A stretch of 42,528 bases of DNA from Candidatus Zixiibacteriota bacterium. Lineage in GTDB: Bacteria; Zixibacteria; MSB-5A5; GN15; FEB-12. Numbering within the stretch: position 1 is the stretch's first letter; each line of letters begins with the position of its first letter. The DNA is taken from the NCBI GenBank assembly GCA_028715215.1, contig JAQUSF010000006.1, positions 14,523 to 57,050 of the forward strand, read 5' to 3'. Position numbers and translations under genes: made by a program. The notes below the pieces were generated by a model, which was given only the letters and a program-made list of their open reading frames with translations, did not search any database and was not told the DNA's origin. Of the stretch, positions 16,876 through 25,170 are shown in pieces.

Positions 16876-17301
16876 ATGAGCAGTTATTCTTATAATGAGT
16901 TGAAAGTGGGTGACCGGGCTGAAGTTTCGAAAACCATCTCGGAAACGGATATTTACCTGTTTGCGGGAATAACAGGAGATATGAATCCGGCTCATGTGAA
17001 CGAGGAATACGCAAAGGGAACGGCTTTTGGTAAGCGGATAGCCCACGGCATGCTTGTTTGCGGATTGATTTCCAATGTCCTGGGGAATTATCTGCCCGGC
17101 CACGGGACTATTTATATGCGCCAGTCGGTGACTTTTTTAGCCCCGGTTTATATGGGGGATACTATCACGGCCAGGGTGGAAGTTATCGAGAAACGTGATG
17201 AAAAAAAGAGAGTTTTGTTAAAAACTTCCTGTATGAACCAGAAGGGGGAAGTGGTTATTGACGGTGAGGCTCTGGTTTCGCCGCCCCGAAAACAGGATTA
17301 A
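16876..17301 (+). CDS. MaoC/PhaJ-type (R)-specific enoyl-CoA hydratase
   Basis: This 141-residue hot-dog fold protein has the complete hydratase-2 signature: T-G-D-M-N-P-A-H with catalytic-position D35 and H40, then Y-A, F-G-K-R-I-A-H-G-M-L. PhaJ-type enzymes add water to crotonyl-CoA and similar 2-enoyl-CoAs, giving (R)-3-hydroxyacyl-CoA. I place the start at ATG 16876 because AGGGAG (16864-16869) abuts the alternative ATG at 16870 but lies 6 bases from 16876. It sits between pseH and pseI on the same strand. Its role in a sugar operon is not standard; supply of a 3-hydroxyacyl donor for Pse N-acylation is my inference. A dehydratase or thioesterase-like role is the alternative. Confidence 0.88.
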   Translation: MSSYSYNELKVGDRAEVSKTISETDIYLFAGITGDMNPAHVNEEYAKGTAFGKRIAHGMLVCGLISNVLGNYLPGHGTIYMRQSVTFLAPVYMGDTITARVEVIEKRDEKKRVLLKTSCMNQKGEVVIDGEALVSPPRKQD

Positions 17302-17311
17302 TTATTTTCCA

Positions 17312-18370
17312 ATGATGAAGTCTTTTATTCAATTAGGTAAATACCGCCTTGGTCCCGGTTATCCGCCGTTTATCGTTGCGGAACTGTCCGGTAATCATAA
17401 CCAGTCTCTCGACCGGGCCCTGGAACTGGTTCGAGCGGCGGCTAAGGCCAAAGTGCAGGGTGTAAAAATTCAGACTTACACTGCGGACACCATGACTCTC
17501 GATTTGAACGAAAAAGAATTTCTTATAAACGACCAGGAGAGTCTCTGGAAAGGGAAAACTCTTTATAAACTGTACCAGGAGGCGCACACACCCTGGGACT
17601 GGCATAAACCCATTTTTGACCTTTGCCGGGAATTGGGACTGGTTGGATTCAGTACTCCTTTTGATGCCAGCGCCGTTGATTTTCTCGTAAAGCTCGAAGT
17701 ACCCTGTTTTAAGATTGCATCTTTTGAGAATATTGATATCCCCTTGATTCGTAAAGTTGCCGCAGCCGGCAAACCATTAATAATCTCAACGGGGATGGCT
17801 GAAATAGCCGAGCTCGATGAAGCTATCAGGACAGCCCGGCAGGTCGGGATTGAAGATATTATTCTGCTTAAGTGCACCAGTACTTATCCGGCTTCGCCGG
17901 AAAACAGTAATATCATGACCATTCCTCATATGCGCGAGTTATTCAAGGTTCAGGTTGGACTTTCCGACCATAGCCTGGGAATAGGAGTGGCTGTTGCCGG
18001 TGTGGCTCTGGGAGCCACTATGATTGAAAAGCATTTTACCCTGGACCGCTCGGAAAGCGGGGTGGATGCCGCTTTTTCCATGGAGCCGGCGGAGATGAAA
18101 GCTCTGGTTGAGGAGACCACCAGGGCATGGCAGGCTCTTGGAAAGATATGTTATGGTTTTACGGCCGGAGAACATCAGGCGGCGAAATTCCGGCGGAGTC
18201 TGTATATTGTAGAGGACATGAAAGAAGGCGAGGTATTCACACCGCGGAATCTTCGAGCCATCCGTCCGGGCCTGGGACTTGCCCCTAAATATTATGATAT
18301 CTTTATCGGGAAAAAAGTATCGAGGGATGTCCGTCACGGGACTCCTTTGAGCTGGGATATGCTATGCTGA
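17312..18370 (+). CDS. pseI: Pseudaminic acid synthase
   Basis: PseI condenses the PseG product with phosphoenolpyruvate to form pseudaminic acid. It is a NeuB-family TIM barrel (residues about 20-280) followed by a SAF/antifreeze-like domain (about 290-345). Motifs include V-A-E-L-S-G-N-H-N, V-K-I-Q-T-Y-T, F-S-T-P-F-D, F-K-I-A-S-F-E, G-L-S-D-H-S-L-G and E-K-H-F-T-L-D-R. The L-S-G-N-H motif favours PseI over NeuB or LegI, which usually have I-G-x-N-H. ATG 17312 gives 352 residues, the normal size; the frame stays open back to 17258 but that would run into the hydratase gene. The RBS is weak. The stop overlaps the flippase by 7 bases. Confidence 0.95.
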   Translation: MMKSFIQLGKYRLGPGYPPFIVAELSGNHNQSLDRALELVRAAAKAKVQGVKIQTYTADTMTLDLNEKEFLINDQESLWKGKTLYKLYQEAHTPWDWHKPIFDLCRELGLVGFSTPFDASAVDFLVKLEVPCFKIASFENIDIPLIRKVAAAGKPLIISTGMAEIAELDEAIRTARQVGIEDIILLKCTSTYPASPENSNIMTIPHMRELFKVQVGLSDHSLGIGVAVAGVALGATMIEKHFTLDRSESGVDAAFSMEPAEMKALVEETTRAWQALGKICYGFTAGEHQAAKFRRSLYIVEDMKEGEVFTPRNLRAIRPGLGLAPKYYDIFIGKKVSRDVRHGTPLSWDMLC

Positions 18371-19635
18371 AAACCAGTATCACCAATCTGATGCTGCGCA
18401 GCCTGACTCTGGTCAGTAAATTCATCCTGTTGCTTTATTTTGCCCGTTGTCTTTCACCGGAAAACCTGGGTGTTTTCGGGATGGTTTCGGTTAGTATTGC
18501 CATCTCATTGTACCTGCTGGGTTTTGATTTCTACACCTTCAACAGCCGGGAAATAATTGCCCATTCTGAGGAAGGTTGTGCGCTTTTAATACGTGACCAG
18601 CTCGTTTTTCACGGTATCGTTTATATTGTGGTTTTACCGCTTCTTCTTTTATTGTTCACTTTTGAATTTATTGCCTGGAAATATATCGGCTGGTTTTATG
18701 TGTTGCTGATTCTGGAACATCTTTCCCAGGAGTCCAACCGGCTGTTAATTACCCTGTCCCGGCCGACCATGGCCAACATCGTTCTGTTTCTGCGGAGCGG
18801 TATCTGGGTCTATGCCGTAATCGCCACCGGCTATTACTATAAGGAAACCCGGACTCTCCAGTTCATCTGGTTCATGTGGTGCCTGGGGGGAATGATGTGC
18901 ATCGCAATGACAGCCTATGCCTTGAGAAACCTGTCCTGGAAAAAGACTTTCAGTGTGTCCATCAACTGGCAATGGTTGAGAAAAGGTTTCATGGGCTCGC
19001 TGCCGTCTTTAGGTTCGACCATGGCCATGCTGGGCGTGCAGTACGCTGACCGTTTTTTTATTCAGAACTACCACGGGGAAGCCATGGTGGGGGTGTACAC
19101 CTTCTACGCTAACCTGGCCAATGTCGTTCAGACTTTCGTTTTTACGGGAGTAATCGCCATTCTATACCCGAAAATCATCGATGCTTTTCAAAAAAAGAAT
19201 TTTGAAGAATACCGTGCTATAATGCGTAAAATGGGCATAGGCGTAGTTGGTGGGGCGGTGTTATTATCAGGCATAGCTGCTCTGGCCATTGGGCCGATTC
19301 TCAAACTGGTAAAAAAACCCATATACGGTGAATATCTGCCGGTATTCTGGATTCTCCTCGGCGCCATCAGCCTGCTGGCCATCTGTTCCTTGCCCCATTA
19401 CGGTCTTTACGTAAGGCATAAAGACCGCCAGATATTCATCAGCACGATTGTTGCCGTATTTGCCACTCTCACCCTCGATTTTTCCCTGGTGCCCAAATAC
19501 AGCGTTACGGGTGCGGCCTTCAGTTGTCTGGCGGGTTATTTGCTTATGTTTCTTTTAAAATTCGGTTTTTTACAGCGGTATCGATTGGATTCTGACCGGG
19601 TGGATGAAAGCGCCAGGGTGGGTATCAGGGCATGA
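18364..19635 (+). CDS. Oligosaccharide flippase, Wzx/MATE-like superfamily
   Basis: The 423-residue protein is a polytopic membrane protein with roughly 10-12 hydrophobic helices spread through its length. It has the polysaccharide-transporter layout: an N-terminal helix pair with F-I-L-L-L-Y-F-A-R-C-L-S-P-E-N-L-G-V-F, and a middle A-D-R-F-F-I-Q-N-Y segment typical of Wzx/RfbX proteins (Y-x-D-R-F-x-I). Such proteins flip undecaprenyl-linked oligosaccharides to the periplasm. Overlaps at both ends (7 bases with pseI, 4 with the next gene) tie it into the Pse operon, so its cargo likely contains pseudaminic acid. Confidence 0.9.
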   Translation: MLKTSITNLMLRSLTLVSKFILLLYFARCLSPENLGVFGMVSVSIAISLYLLGFDFYTFNSREIIAHSEEGCALLIRDQLVFHGIVYIVVLPLLLLLFTFEFIAWKYIGWFYVLLILEHLSQESNRLLITLSRPTMANIVLFLRSGIWVYAVIATGYYYKETRTLQFIWFMWCLGGMMCIAMTAYALRNLSWKKTFSVSINWQWLRKGFMGSLPSLGSTMAMLGVQYADRFFIQNYHGEAMVGVYTFYANLANVVQTFVFTGVIAILYPKIIDAFQKKNFEEYRAIMRKMGIGVVGGAVLLSGIAALAIGPILKLVKKPIYGEYLPVFWILLGAISLLAICSLPHYGLYVRHKDRQIFISTIVAVFATLTLDFSLVPKYSVTGAAFSCLAGYLLMFLLKFGFLQRYRLDSDRVDESARVGIRA

Positions 19636-21116
19636 AAATTGCATTCGATTTTGTCTGCGATGAAGCTCCCCTGTTTGCCCGCCTGGCACAGCGCTATAGC
19701 AATGACGGCTATCAGGTATGTGGTTTCACGATGGGCCGGCGCTGGAAAAAATACTGGAACGACTTTCCCCGAACTTATCCCCTTGATGTCTTTTTCGACC
19801 AGGGATTTGATATCAGGAAGGAACTCGAACGCCTTGAGCAGCAATACGGTCAGTATAAACCGGCGTCGTTTATTGCCGCCGACCGCTTTCTGGTCAAGGA
19901 AAAAAGAGCTCGACAGGCGCAAGCCCTGATAAGTACCTTTTATAATGTCGAGCGGGCTTTAAACAAAGAGCGCCCGGATTTTTATTTTTCGACCGGTATT
20001 GCCTATCTTTATAATCTGGTCACTCTGGCGGTATGTGAGAAGCATAAGATTCCCCATCTTTCTTTTTACTCGACCCGCGGCGATACACCCCGTTTTACTC
20101 TTTCGCTGTGGCGGGGGGGAAAATGGGATTTGGTTGACTGTGAGTATAAAAACCTGCTTGAAGGGACCGAGTACGAACCCCGCGAATATGACGAGGCTGC
20201 TGCTTACCTGCATGCTTTTCGCGAGCATGCGCAGCAACCTTATTATATGAAGGCCGCTTACCAATCCCTCAGCCTGCAGACCGTCTTTTTGAAGGAGTTC
20301 ATCATTCGTCTGCACAACTGGTATATCGGGGGCTGGGGTCGTGAAAAAGGTGATTATATTACCCAGCATCCGCTCTGGTATGCCTGGCGGGACATAAAAA
20401 AGATTGTCCGGGCTCAATGGCTTATGCGTTTCGGCAGAAGCATATTCGATAAAATTGCTCCCGATGACCGCTATTATATTTTTCCCCTGCACCTTCAGCC
20501 CGAAGCTTCGACTCTGGTATTATCGGAGTGGTATGTCGACCAGCTCAACACCATCCAGAATATCGCCAGGGCTTTACCGGCTGACCGTCTTTTGTATGTC
20601 AAGGAACATAAAAGTGCCCTGGGAAGGCATTCGATGAAATTCTACCGGGCTGTAAAAGCTCTTTACAATGTCCGCCTGATTGCTTACGATGCCGACCCGG
20701 CGGCGTTGATTCGCCATTCGTCGGGGGTTATTGTCCTGTCCAGTACGATGGGATGGGAGGCGCTGCTGTTAAAGAAACCGGTTTATGTCCTGGGTACGGT
20801 TTACTATCAGGATGTAAAGGGAGCTGAAAAAATCTACCATTTTGAAGAATTAAGTAAACGCCTGGCGGCTGACAGGGAAGCGGAAAAAGACTCGGTAGTT
20901 CTTGATAATGATGAAGAAGTGATAAAGTTCATTATGGCGCTGAACCGCGGTTCTTTCGATGGTCATTTCAACGTGGCTAAGATGGAGATAAAAAAACAGG
21001 TCCTGTCGGAATCGAATATTGACACCCTGTATAAGGGGTTTAATATTATCCTTCGCGGATTGTACGATCGTCTGGTTTTAGTTAAGAAACGTGATGGAAT
21101 GACCATCCAGGATTAG
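19632..21116 (+). CDS. Capsule_synth-like glycosyltransferase, candidate Pse transferase
   Basis: This 494-residue cytoplasmic protein has a GT-B-like two-domain layout. The C-terminal half matches capsule polysaccharide/KpsS-type proteins: F-P-L-H-L-Q-P-E-A-S, then Y-V-K-E-H, then V-L-S-S-T-M-G-W-E-A-L and K-P-V-Y-V-L-G. Family members include Kdo transferases that use CMP-activated ulosonic acids. The N-terminal half (residues 1-270) is divergent and rich in aromatic and basic residues; I recognise no motif there. As one of only two clear glycosyltransferases in the locus, and the one in the pse operon, it is the natural candidate to transfer CMP-Pse. That assignment is inferred. The ATG overlaps the flippase stop by 4 bases. 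Confidence 0.75.
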   Translation: MKIAFDFVCDEAPLFARLAQRYSNDGYQVCGFTMGRRWKKYWNDFPRTYPLDVFFDQGFDIRKELERLEQQYGQYKPASFIAADRFLVKEKRARQAQALISTFYNVERALNKERPDFYFSTGIAYLYNLVTLAVCEKHKIPHLSFYSTRGDTPRFTLSLWRGGKWDLVDCEYKNLLEGTEYEPREYDEAAAYLHAFREHAQQPYYMKAAYQSLSLQTVFLKEFIIRLHNWYIGGWGREKGDYITQHPLWYAWRDIKKIVRAQWLMRFGRSIFDKIAPDDRYYIFPLHLQPEASTLVLSEWYVDQLNTIQNIARALPADRLLYVKEHKSALGRHSMKFYRAVKALYNVRLIAYDADPAALIRHSSGVIVLSSTMGWEALLLKKPVYVLGTVYYQDVKGAEKIYHFEELSKRLAADREAEKDSVVLDNDEEVIKFIMALNRGSFDGHFNVAKMEIKKQVLSESNIDTLYKGFNIILRGLYDRLVLVKKRDGMTIQD

Positions 21117-21120
21117 CAAA

Positions 21121-22380
21121 GTGTATCGACTTTTTTTTATTTTATTCGGTTATACTTTTGTCTTTCACTGGTATCCGTATTTCTTTCCCTGGCTATCTCC
21201 GGACCAACCCTCGGCGCCACTGCTGATAATTATATCCCGGGATCTTTTATTCATTCTGGTTCTGGCGGTTTTTTTTTACCGTCTGACGGCAACCGGTTTT
21301 CGCCTTAAAAACCTCAACTACCGGCCGGTTTCCGCCGTTTTTTTATTTTATTTTTTCTTTTTTATAGTCCTGTTATTCGGCACTCTGCATACCAACCTGG
21401 CGGAATTCATGCAGCATAATGTCCGTAATATGATGATGTACCTGCTGATAATACCGGTATTTTTTTATGTGGCTGATAGTTATGACAGGGCCGTAACGAT
21501 TAAAATCTCTAAAATATTCCTCGTCATGGGTACCCTTTTGAGTCTGTTCGGTATCGGCACTCTTCTTTTTTTCGACCGGGAACTTCTCTGGAGCGGTATC
21601 CGGATATACTCCTTGATGGGAAATCCGAACACCTTCGGACTCTTTCTTATCATCCCCGGTCTTATCGCCACGGCGCTTATTATACAGGATGTACCGACTC
21701 GCCTGAAAATAATCATGAGTTTGGTAATTGTGCTCAATAGTATCGCATTAATTTTAACTATCTCTTTCCAGTCAGTCATTTCCTATATTATTGCTCTTTG
21801 TCTGCTGGTATTTCTTTTCAAAGGCCGGAAAATTTTTGTACCCTTGACCGTTATCTTCCTTTTCCTGGCGGCGCTGTTTTATTTCATATATGAATATTAT
21901 TACACGTTTATAGATTTTATTTTCTTCAAACTGGAAGACCCGACCTCAACATCTATTACCGGTCGTATCGAACAGCTGCATTATGTGATTGACCGGTTGA
22001 AGGAAATAAGAAACTGGCCTTTCGGAGTTTTCAGCCTGAAAGAATACATGCTGTTTGACAGCCAGTACTATAACATAATCATCAACAACGGCCTGATGGC
22101 CCTTTTTTTGTATCTGGCGCCGCCCTTCCTGGTTATCCTGCTGGGATTAAAATATAAAAAGACCGTGATAGACAAAGAAGACCCCTGGTTGGTGAGCATA
22201 TACATGTCCAGCATTGTATTCTTAATTGTTACCCTGATGATAACCGCTAACTTAACGGCTTTTATGCAAAGATATCCCATTAATCTGTATTATTTTCTTT
22301 TTCTGGCCATCATTTTGCACTCGGTGTGTCGCAAGCAGAAAATTGTGAAAAAAGGAAAAGTCCTGTCTAATAAGGTGTGA
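21121..22380 (+). CDS. O-antigen polymerase/ligase-like membrane protein (Wzy/WaaL superfamily)
   Basis: The 419-residue protein is very hydrophobic, with about 11-12 predicted membrane helices. A large periplasmic-type loop after the middle is followed by the L-M-G-N-P-N-T-F-G-L-F-L region, which resembles the Wzy_C motif where N-P-N-x-x-G precedes a helix. These proteins polymerise O-antigen units or ligate finished glycan to lipid A core or protein. Sequence alone cannot separate Wzy from WaaL or an O-oligosaccharyltransferase. The start is GTG 21121, four bases after the previous stop. It ends the Pse operon; a 256-base gap follows. Confidence 0.82.
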   Translation: MYRLFFILFGYTFVFHWYPYFFPWLSPDQPSAPLLIIISRDLLFILVLAVFFYRLTATGFRLKNLNYRPVSAVFLFYFFFFIVLLFGTLHTNLAEFMQHNVRNMMMYLLIIPVFFYVADSYDRAVTIKISKIFLVMGTLLSLFGIGTLLFFDRELLWSGIRIYSLMGNPNTFGLFLIIPGLIATALIIQDVPTRLKIIMSLVIVLNSIALILTISFQSVISYIIALCLLVFLFKGRKIFVPLTVIFLFLAALFYFIYEYYYTFIDFIFFKLEDPTSTSITGRIEQLHYVIDRLKEIRNWPFGVFSLKEYMLFDSQYYNIIINNGLMALFLYLAPPFLVILLGLKYKKTVIDKEDPWLVSIYMSSIVFLIVTLMITANLTAFMQRYPINLYYFLFLAIILHSVCRKQKIVKKGKVLSNKV

Positions 22381-22603
22381 TTGTTAAAAAAAATACTTAT
22401 AATTTTTCTGAGTATTCCCAAAAATGAAAAAATGTCGGATGTCACTACCTGGATACAATTTTTTCTTGAATTTGTTATTAAAATGAAGATATTACCGAAC
22501 AGTATAGTATCGAGTAAAACAGAATAAAAGGGCGGGAATTTGAAAGCCGCCGAAATTCAGGTTGACCGATAAGACGAGAAAATGACATTGCATGATAAGC
22601 ATT

Positions 22604-22619
22604 TCCCGGTAATCCGGGA
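22604..22619 (+). repeat. Short hairpin just upstream of the epimerase RBS
   Basis: TCCCGG and CCGGGA form a six-base stem around a TAAT tetraloop. The stem ends immediately before the purine-rich stretch that contains the ribosome binding site of the gene at 22637. The rest of the 256-base gap (22381-22636) is AT-rich and shows no open gene. Confidence 0.45.
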
Positions 22620-22636
22620 GGGGGGAGACTTTTAAA

Positions 22637-23734
22637 ATGAGCAGCTGTGTGATATTCGGCGGAGCCGGTTTTGTGGGAACGCATCTGGCCCGGCACTTTT
22701 TAAAAACCGGTCGCTTCAGCCATTGCCATCTGGCGGATATACGCCCCTCCGCTCTTGAAGGTGAAAAGGGTATCACCACCTCGTTGACCGACGTAAGACT
22801 GCCAATTCCCGTTAATTTAATCCGGGAAACACCGGCCTGGATATTTAACCTGGCGGCTGTTCATCGCGAACCGGGGCATATCCGTGAGGAATATTTCGAG
22901 ACCAATTTGAAAGGGGCACATCAGGTCTGTGCTTATGCCGAAGCGGTGGGCTGTCGAAACATCTATTTCACCAGCAGTATTTCTGTTTATGGCCCGACAA
23001 TCGGCCCCACCGATGAAAGGTCGCCGGTTCAACCGTCAACGCCGTACGGCGGCTCGAAATATCCCGCTGAGTTGATTCATGAAATGTGGCGGCGGCAGGA
23101 TAGTTCGCGGCGGCTGATTATTTCCCGTCCGGGAGTTCTCTACGGACCGGGTGATCCGGGGAATATCATGCGGATGATCAGAGCCATCAAAAGAGGTTAT
23201 TTTGCTTTCCCGGGTTCGCCGGGTGTTTATAAGTCCTATGGCTATATCTATGGTTTGCTTGATAGTGTAGATTTTACTATGGATGCCGGGTGGCGCTACT
23301 TCTGTTACAATTACGTGGAAACTCCAACCGAGCCCCTCTGTGAATTGGTAAAGTTGATTAAACGTTTTCTGGACACGCGGGCGCTGGTAATGCCGCTTCC
23401 GCTCTGGCTGCTCATGCCGGCTTCGAAGTTTATCCAGGCGATGGTGGGTTTTAAAAACCCGATTCATCCGGTACGCGTAAAAAAAGCCGCCACCCCGACG
23501 CATATAGTCCCGCAGGCATTGCTTGATAGAGGTTTCAAGTTCAAATATGATTTTGAAAATTCCCTGAAACACTGGCGCCTTGTGAATCCGAGTGATTTCG
23601 AAGGTTTGCTAAAAACCGAAAGCCGGAAGACACCGGTCGTATTAAAGATGACCCGGCTTTCCGAAAAAGCCGGGGATACGGCCAAATCAGAACCGGATAA
23701 AAAGGTCGATATCGAGCAAGAGGTTATCGAATGA
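22637..23734 (+). CDS. NAD-dependent epimerase/dehydratase (extended SDR)
   Basis: The 365-residue protein is an extended short-chain dehydrogenase acting on a nucleotide sugar or related substrate. It has the F-G-G-A-G-F-V-G-T-H Rossmann loop at residues 7-16, N-L-A-A-V-H-R-E, the T-S-S-I-S-V-Y-G active-site strand and Y-G-G-S-K, where Tyr and Lys are the catalytic pair. S-R-P-G-V-L-Y-G-P-G-D-P-G-N follows. The C-terminal 40 residues are charged and likely disordered. The substrate cannot be named. A purine-rich RBS lies 10 or so bases before the ATG. The stop overlaps the GT4 gene by 4 bases, so both probably serve one glycan step. Confidence 0.9.
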   Translation: MSSCVIFGGAGFVGTHLARHFLKTGRFSHCHLADIRPSALEGEKGITTSLTDVRLPIPVNLIRETPAWIFNLAAVHREPGHIREEYFETNLKGAHQVCAYAEAVGCRNIYFTSSISVYGPTIGPTDERSPVQPSTPYGGSKYPAELIHEMWRRQDSSRRLIISRPGVLYGPGDPGNIMRMIRAIKRGYFAFPGSPGVYKSYGYIYGLLDSVDFTMDAGWRYFCYNYVETPTEPLCELVKLIKRFLDTRALVMPLPLWLLMPASKFIQAMVGFKNPIHPVRVKKAATPTHIVPQALLDRGFKFKYDFENSLKHWRLVNPSDFEGLLKTESRKTPVVLKMTRLSEKAGDTAKSEPDKKVDIEQEVIE

Positions 23735-24966
23735 ATGGCAAAGGTGGAGTTAGCGTTGACCTCAAACGCTTGAAAGTTGCCATCGTGCATGAATGGCTGG
23801 TTGATTACTCTGGTTCGGAACGACTGGTCGAGCAGATGCTGGAAGTGTTTCCTCAGGCAGGCCTTTACGCCCTGGTGGAGTTTTTGCCCGATGACCTTCG
23901 CTGGTTCATAAGAAATAAAAAAGTAACGACTTCCCTTATTCAGAAACTTCCCGGAGCCCGAACCCGTTACCGCTCCTATTTACCCTTGATGCCGCTGGCG
24001 GTGGAACAGTTTGACATGTCGGATTATGACCTGGTCCTGTCCAATAATCATGCGGTTGCAAAGGGAGTTATTACCGGTCCGGACCAGTTGCATATCTGCA
24101 TGTGTTGTTCTCCGATAAGATATGCCTGGGACCTGACGCACCAGTATTTAGAAGAATCGGGTCTTTCAAGGGGTTTGAAAAGCTGGCTGGTCAGGTATAT
24201 GCTGCACCGGGTCAGGATGTGGGATTACCGCACCGCCAACGGGGTGGATGAGTTTATTGCCATCTCGGAATATATCGCCCGGCGCATAAAAAAGGTGTAC
24301 GGGCGGAAAGCGACAGTCATATATCCTCCGGTTAAAGTTGACGATTTTATGCTTAAGGCGGAAAAAGATGATTTTTACCTGACCGTTTCCCGGCTGGTGC
24401 CTTATAAGAAAATAGCCATGATAGCGGAAGCTTTTGTAAAAATGCCGAATCGTAGATTGGTGATAATTGGCGATGGTCCGCTTTATAACAGCATCAAAAA
24501 GAAGATATCCACCAATATAACCATGCTGGGTTTTCAGCCTTTGGAAGTTATGAAGGATTATATGCAAAGGGCTAGGGCTTTTATTTTTGCCGCCCGTGAG
24601 GATTTCGGGATAGTGCCGGTCGAGGCTCAGGCCTGCGGCACTCCGGTAATTGCTTATAGCAAAGGCGGCAGCCTGGAAACCGTTGTTGATAATCAAACCG
24701 GACTGTTTTTTGAAGAGCAAACTTCGGATGCCCTCATCAGAGCAATAGAAAGATTCGAAAATTTAAGGCATAAGTTTGACCCCCATAAAATCCGGTCACA
24801 TGCCGAGCGGTTTTCTGTTGAAAGATTTCAAAAGGAATTCCGGATTTTTGTGCAGAGAGCAGTTGATATTCATTTTCAAAACAAATCACCATTTGAACCG
24901 CATCGCCTTCTTCTCAAAGGCAAACCGGAAACAGTAAGTGAAGTTGAAGAGCACCAGTCTGAATAA
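23731..24966 (+). CDS. GT4 family glycosyltransferase
   Basis: The 411-residue protein is a retaining GT-B glycosyltransferase. An N-terminal acceptor domain starts with K-V-A-I-V-H-E-W-L-V-D-Y-S-G-S-E-R and contains D-L-V-L-S-N-N-H-A-V-A-K-G. The C-terminal nucleotide-sugar domain has S-R-L-V-P-Y-K-K, V-I-I-G-D-G-P-L and the E-x7-E motif E-D-F-G-I-V-P-V-E. This set resembles WbaZ-like mannosyl- and related transferases of O-antigen loci. Donor and acceptor are unknown; a rhamnosyl or hexosyl step is plausible given the nearby rml genes. ATG 23731 overlaps the preceding stop by 4 bases. Confidence 0.92.
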   Translation: MNGKGGVSVDLKRLKVAIVHEWLVDYSGSERLVEQMLEVFPQAGLYALVEFLPDDLRWFIRNKKVTTSLIQKLPGARTRYRSYLPLMPLAVEQFDMSDYDLVLSNNHAVAKGVITGPDQLHICMCCSPIRYAWDLTHQYLEESGLSRGLKSWLVRYMLHRVRMWDYRTANGVDEFIAISEYIARRIKKVYGRKATVIYPPVKVDDFMLKAEKDDFYLTVSRLVPYKKIAMIAEAFVKMPNRRLVIIGDGPLYNSIKKKISTNITMLGFQPLEVMKDYMQRARAFIFAAREDFGIVPVEAQACGTPVIAYSKGGSLETVVDNQTGLFFEEQTSDALIRAIERFENLRHKFDPHKIRSHAERFSVERFQKEFRIFVQRAVDIHFQNKSPFEPHRLLLKGKPETVSEVEEHQSE

Positions 24967-25170
24967 CTACTTCGATATCCCTGGAAATATTTTCATATAT
25001 TAAAGGAAATATCTTCCTGATATAAAAAAAAGAAGACTTTCCCGCACAGACATGAGTTTCCCAACCGAATGACAAACAACGGGTTGCAGTTTTGAATTTT
25101 ATTAAAATATGCGGCATGCGATTTGTTTTAATTAAATGTGGAAAATTATAAACTTATTTTAAGAAAGAGT

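Noticed and set aside
23036-23572. A 178-codon minus-strand frame opposite the SDR gene
   Set aside because: A shadow of the epimerase coding sequence; the product is basic and lacks domain features.
25139-25154. GGAAAATTATAAACTT shared with 40624-40639
   Set aside because: A 16-base AT-rich match without extended similarity or inverted partner; probably chance in low-complexity intergenic sequence.
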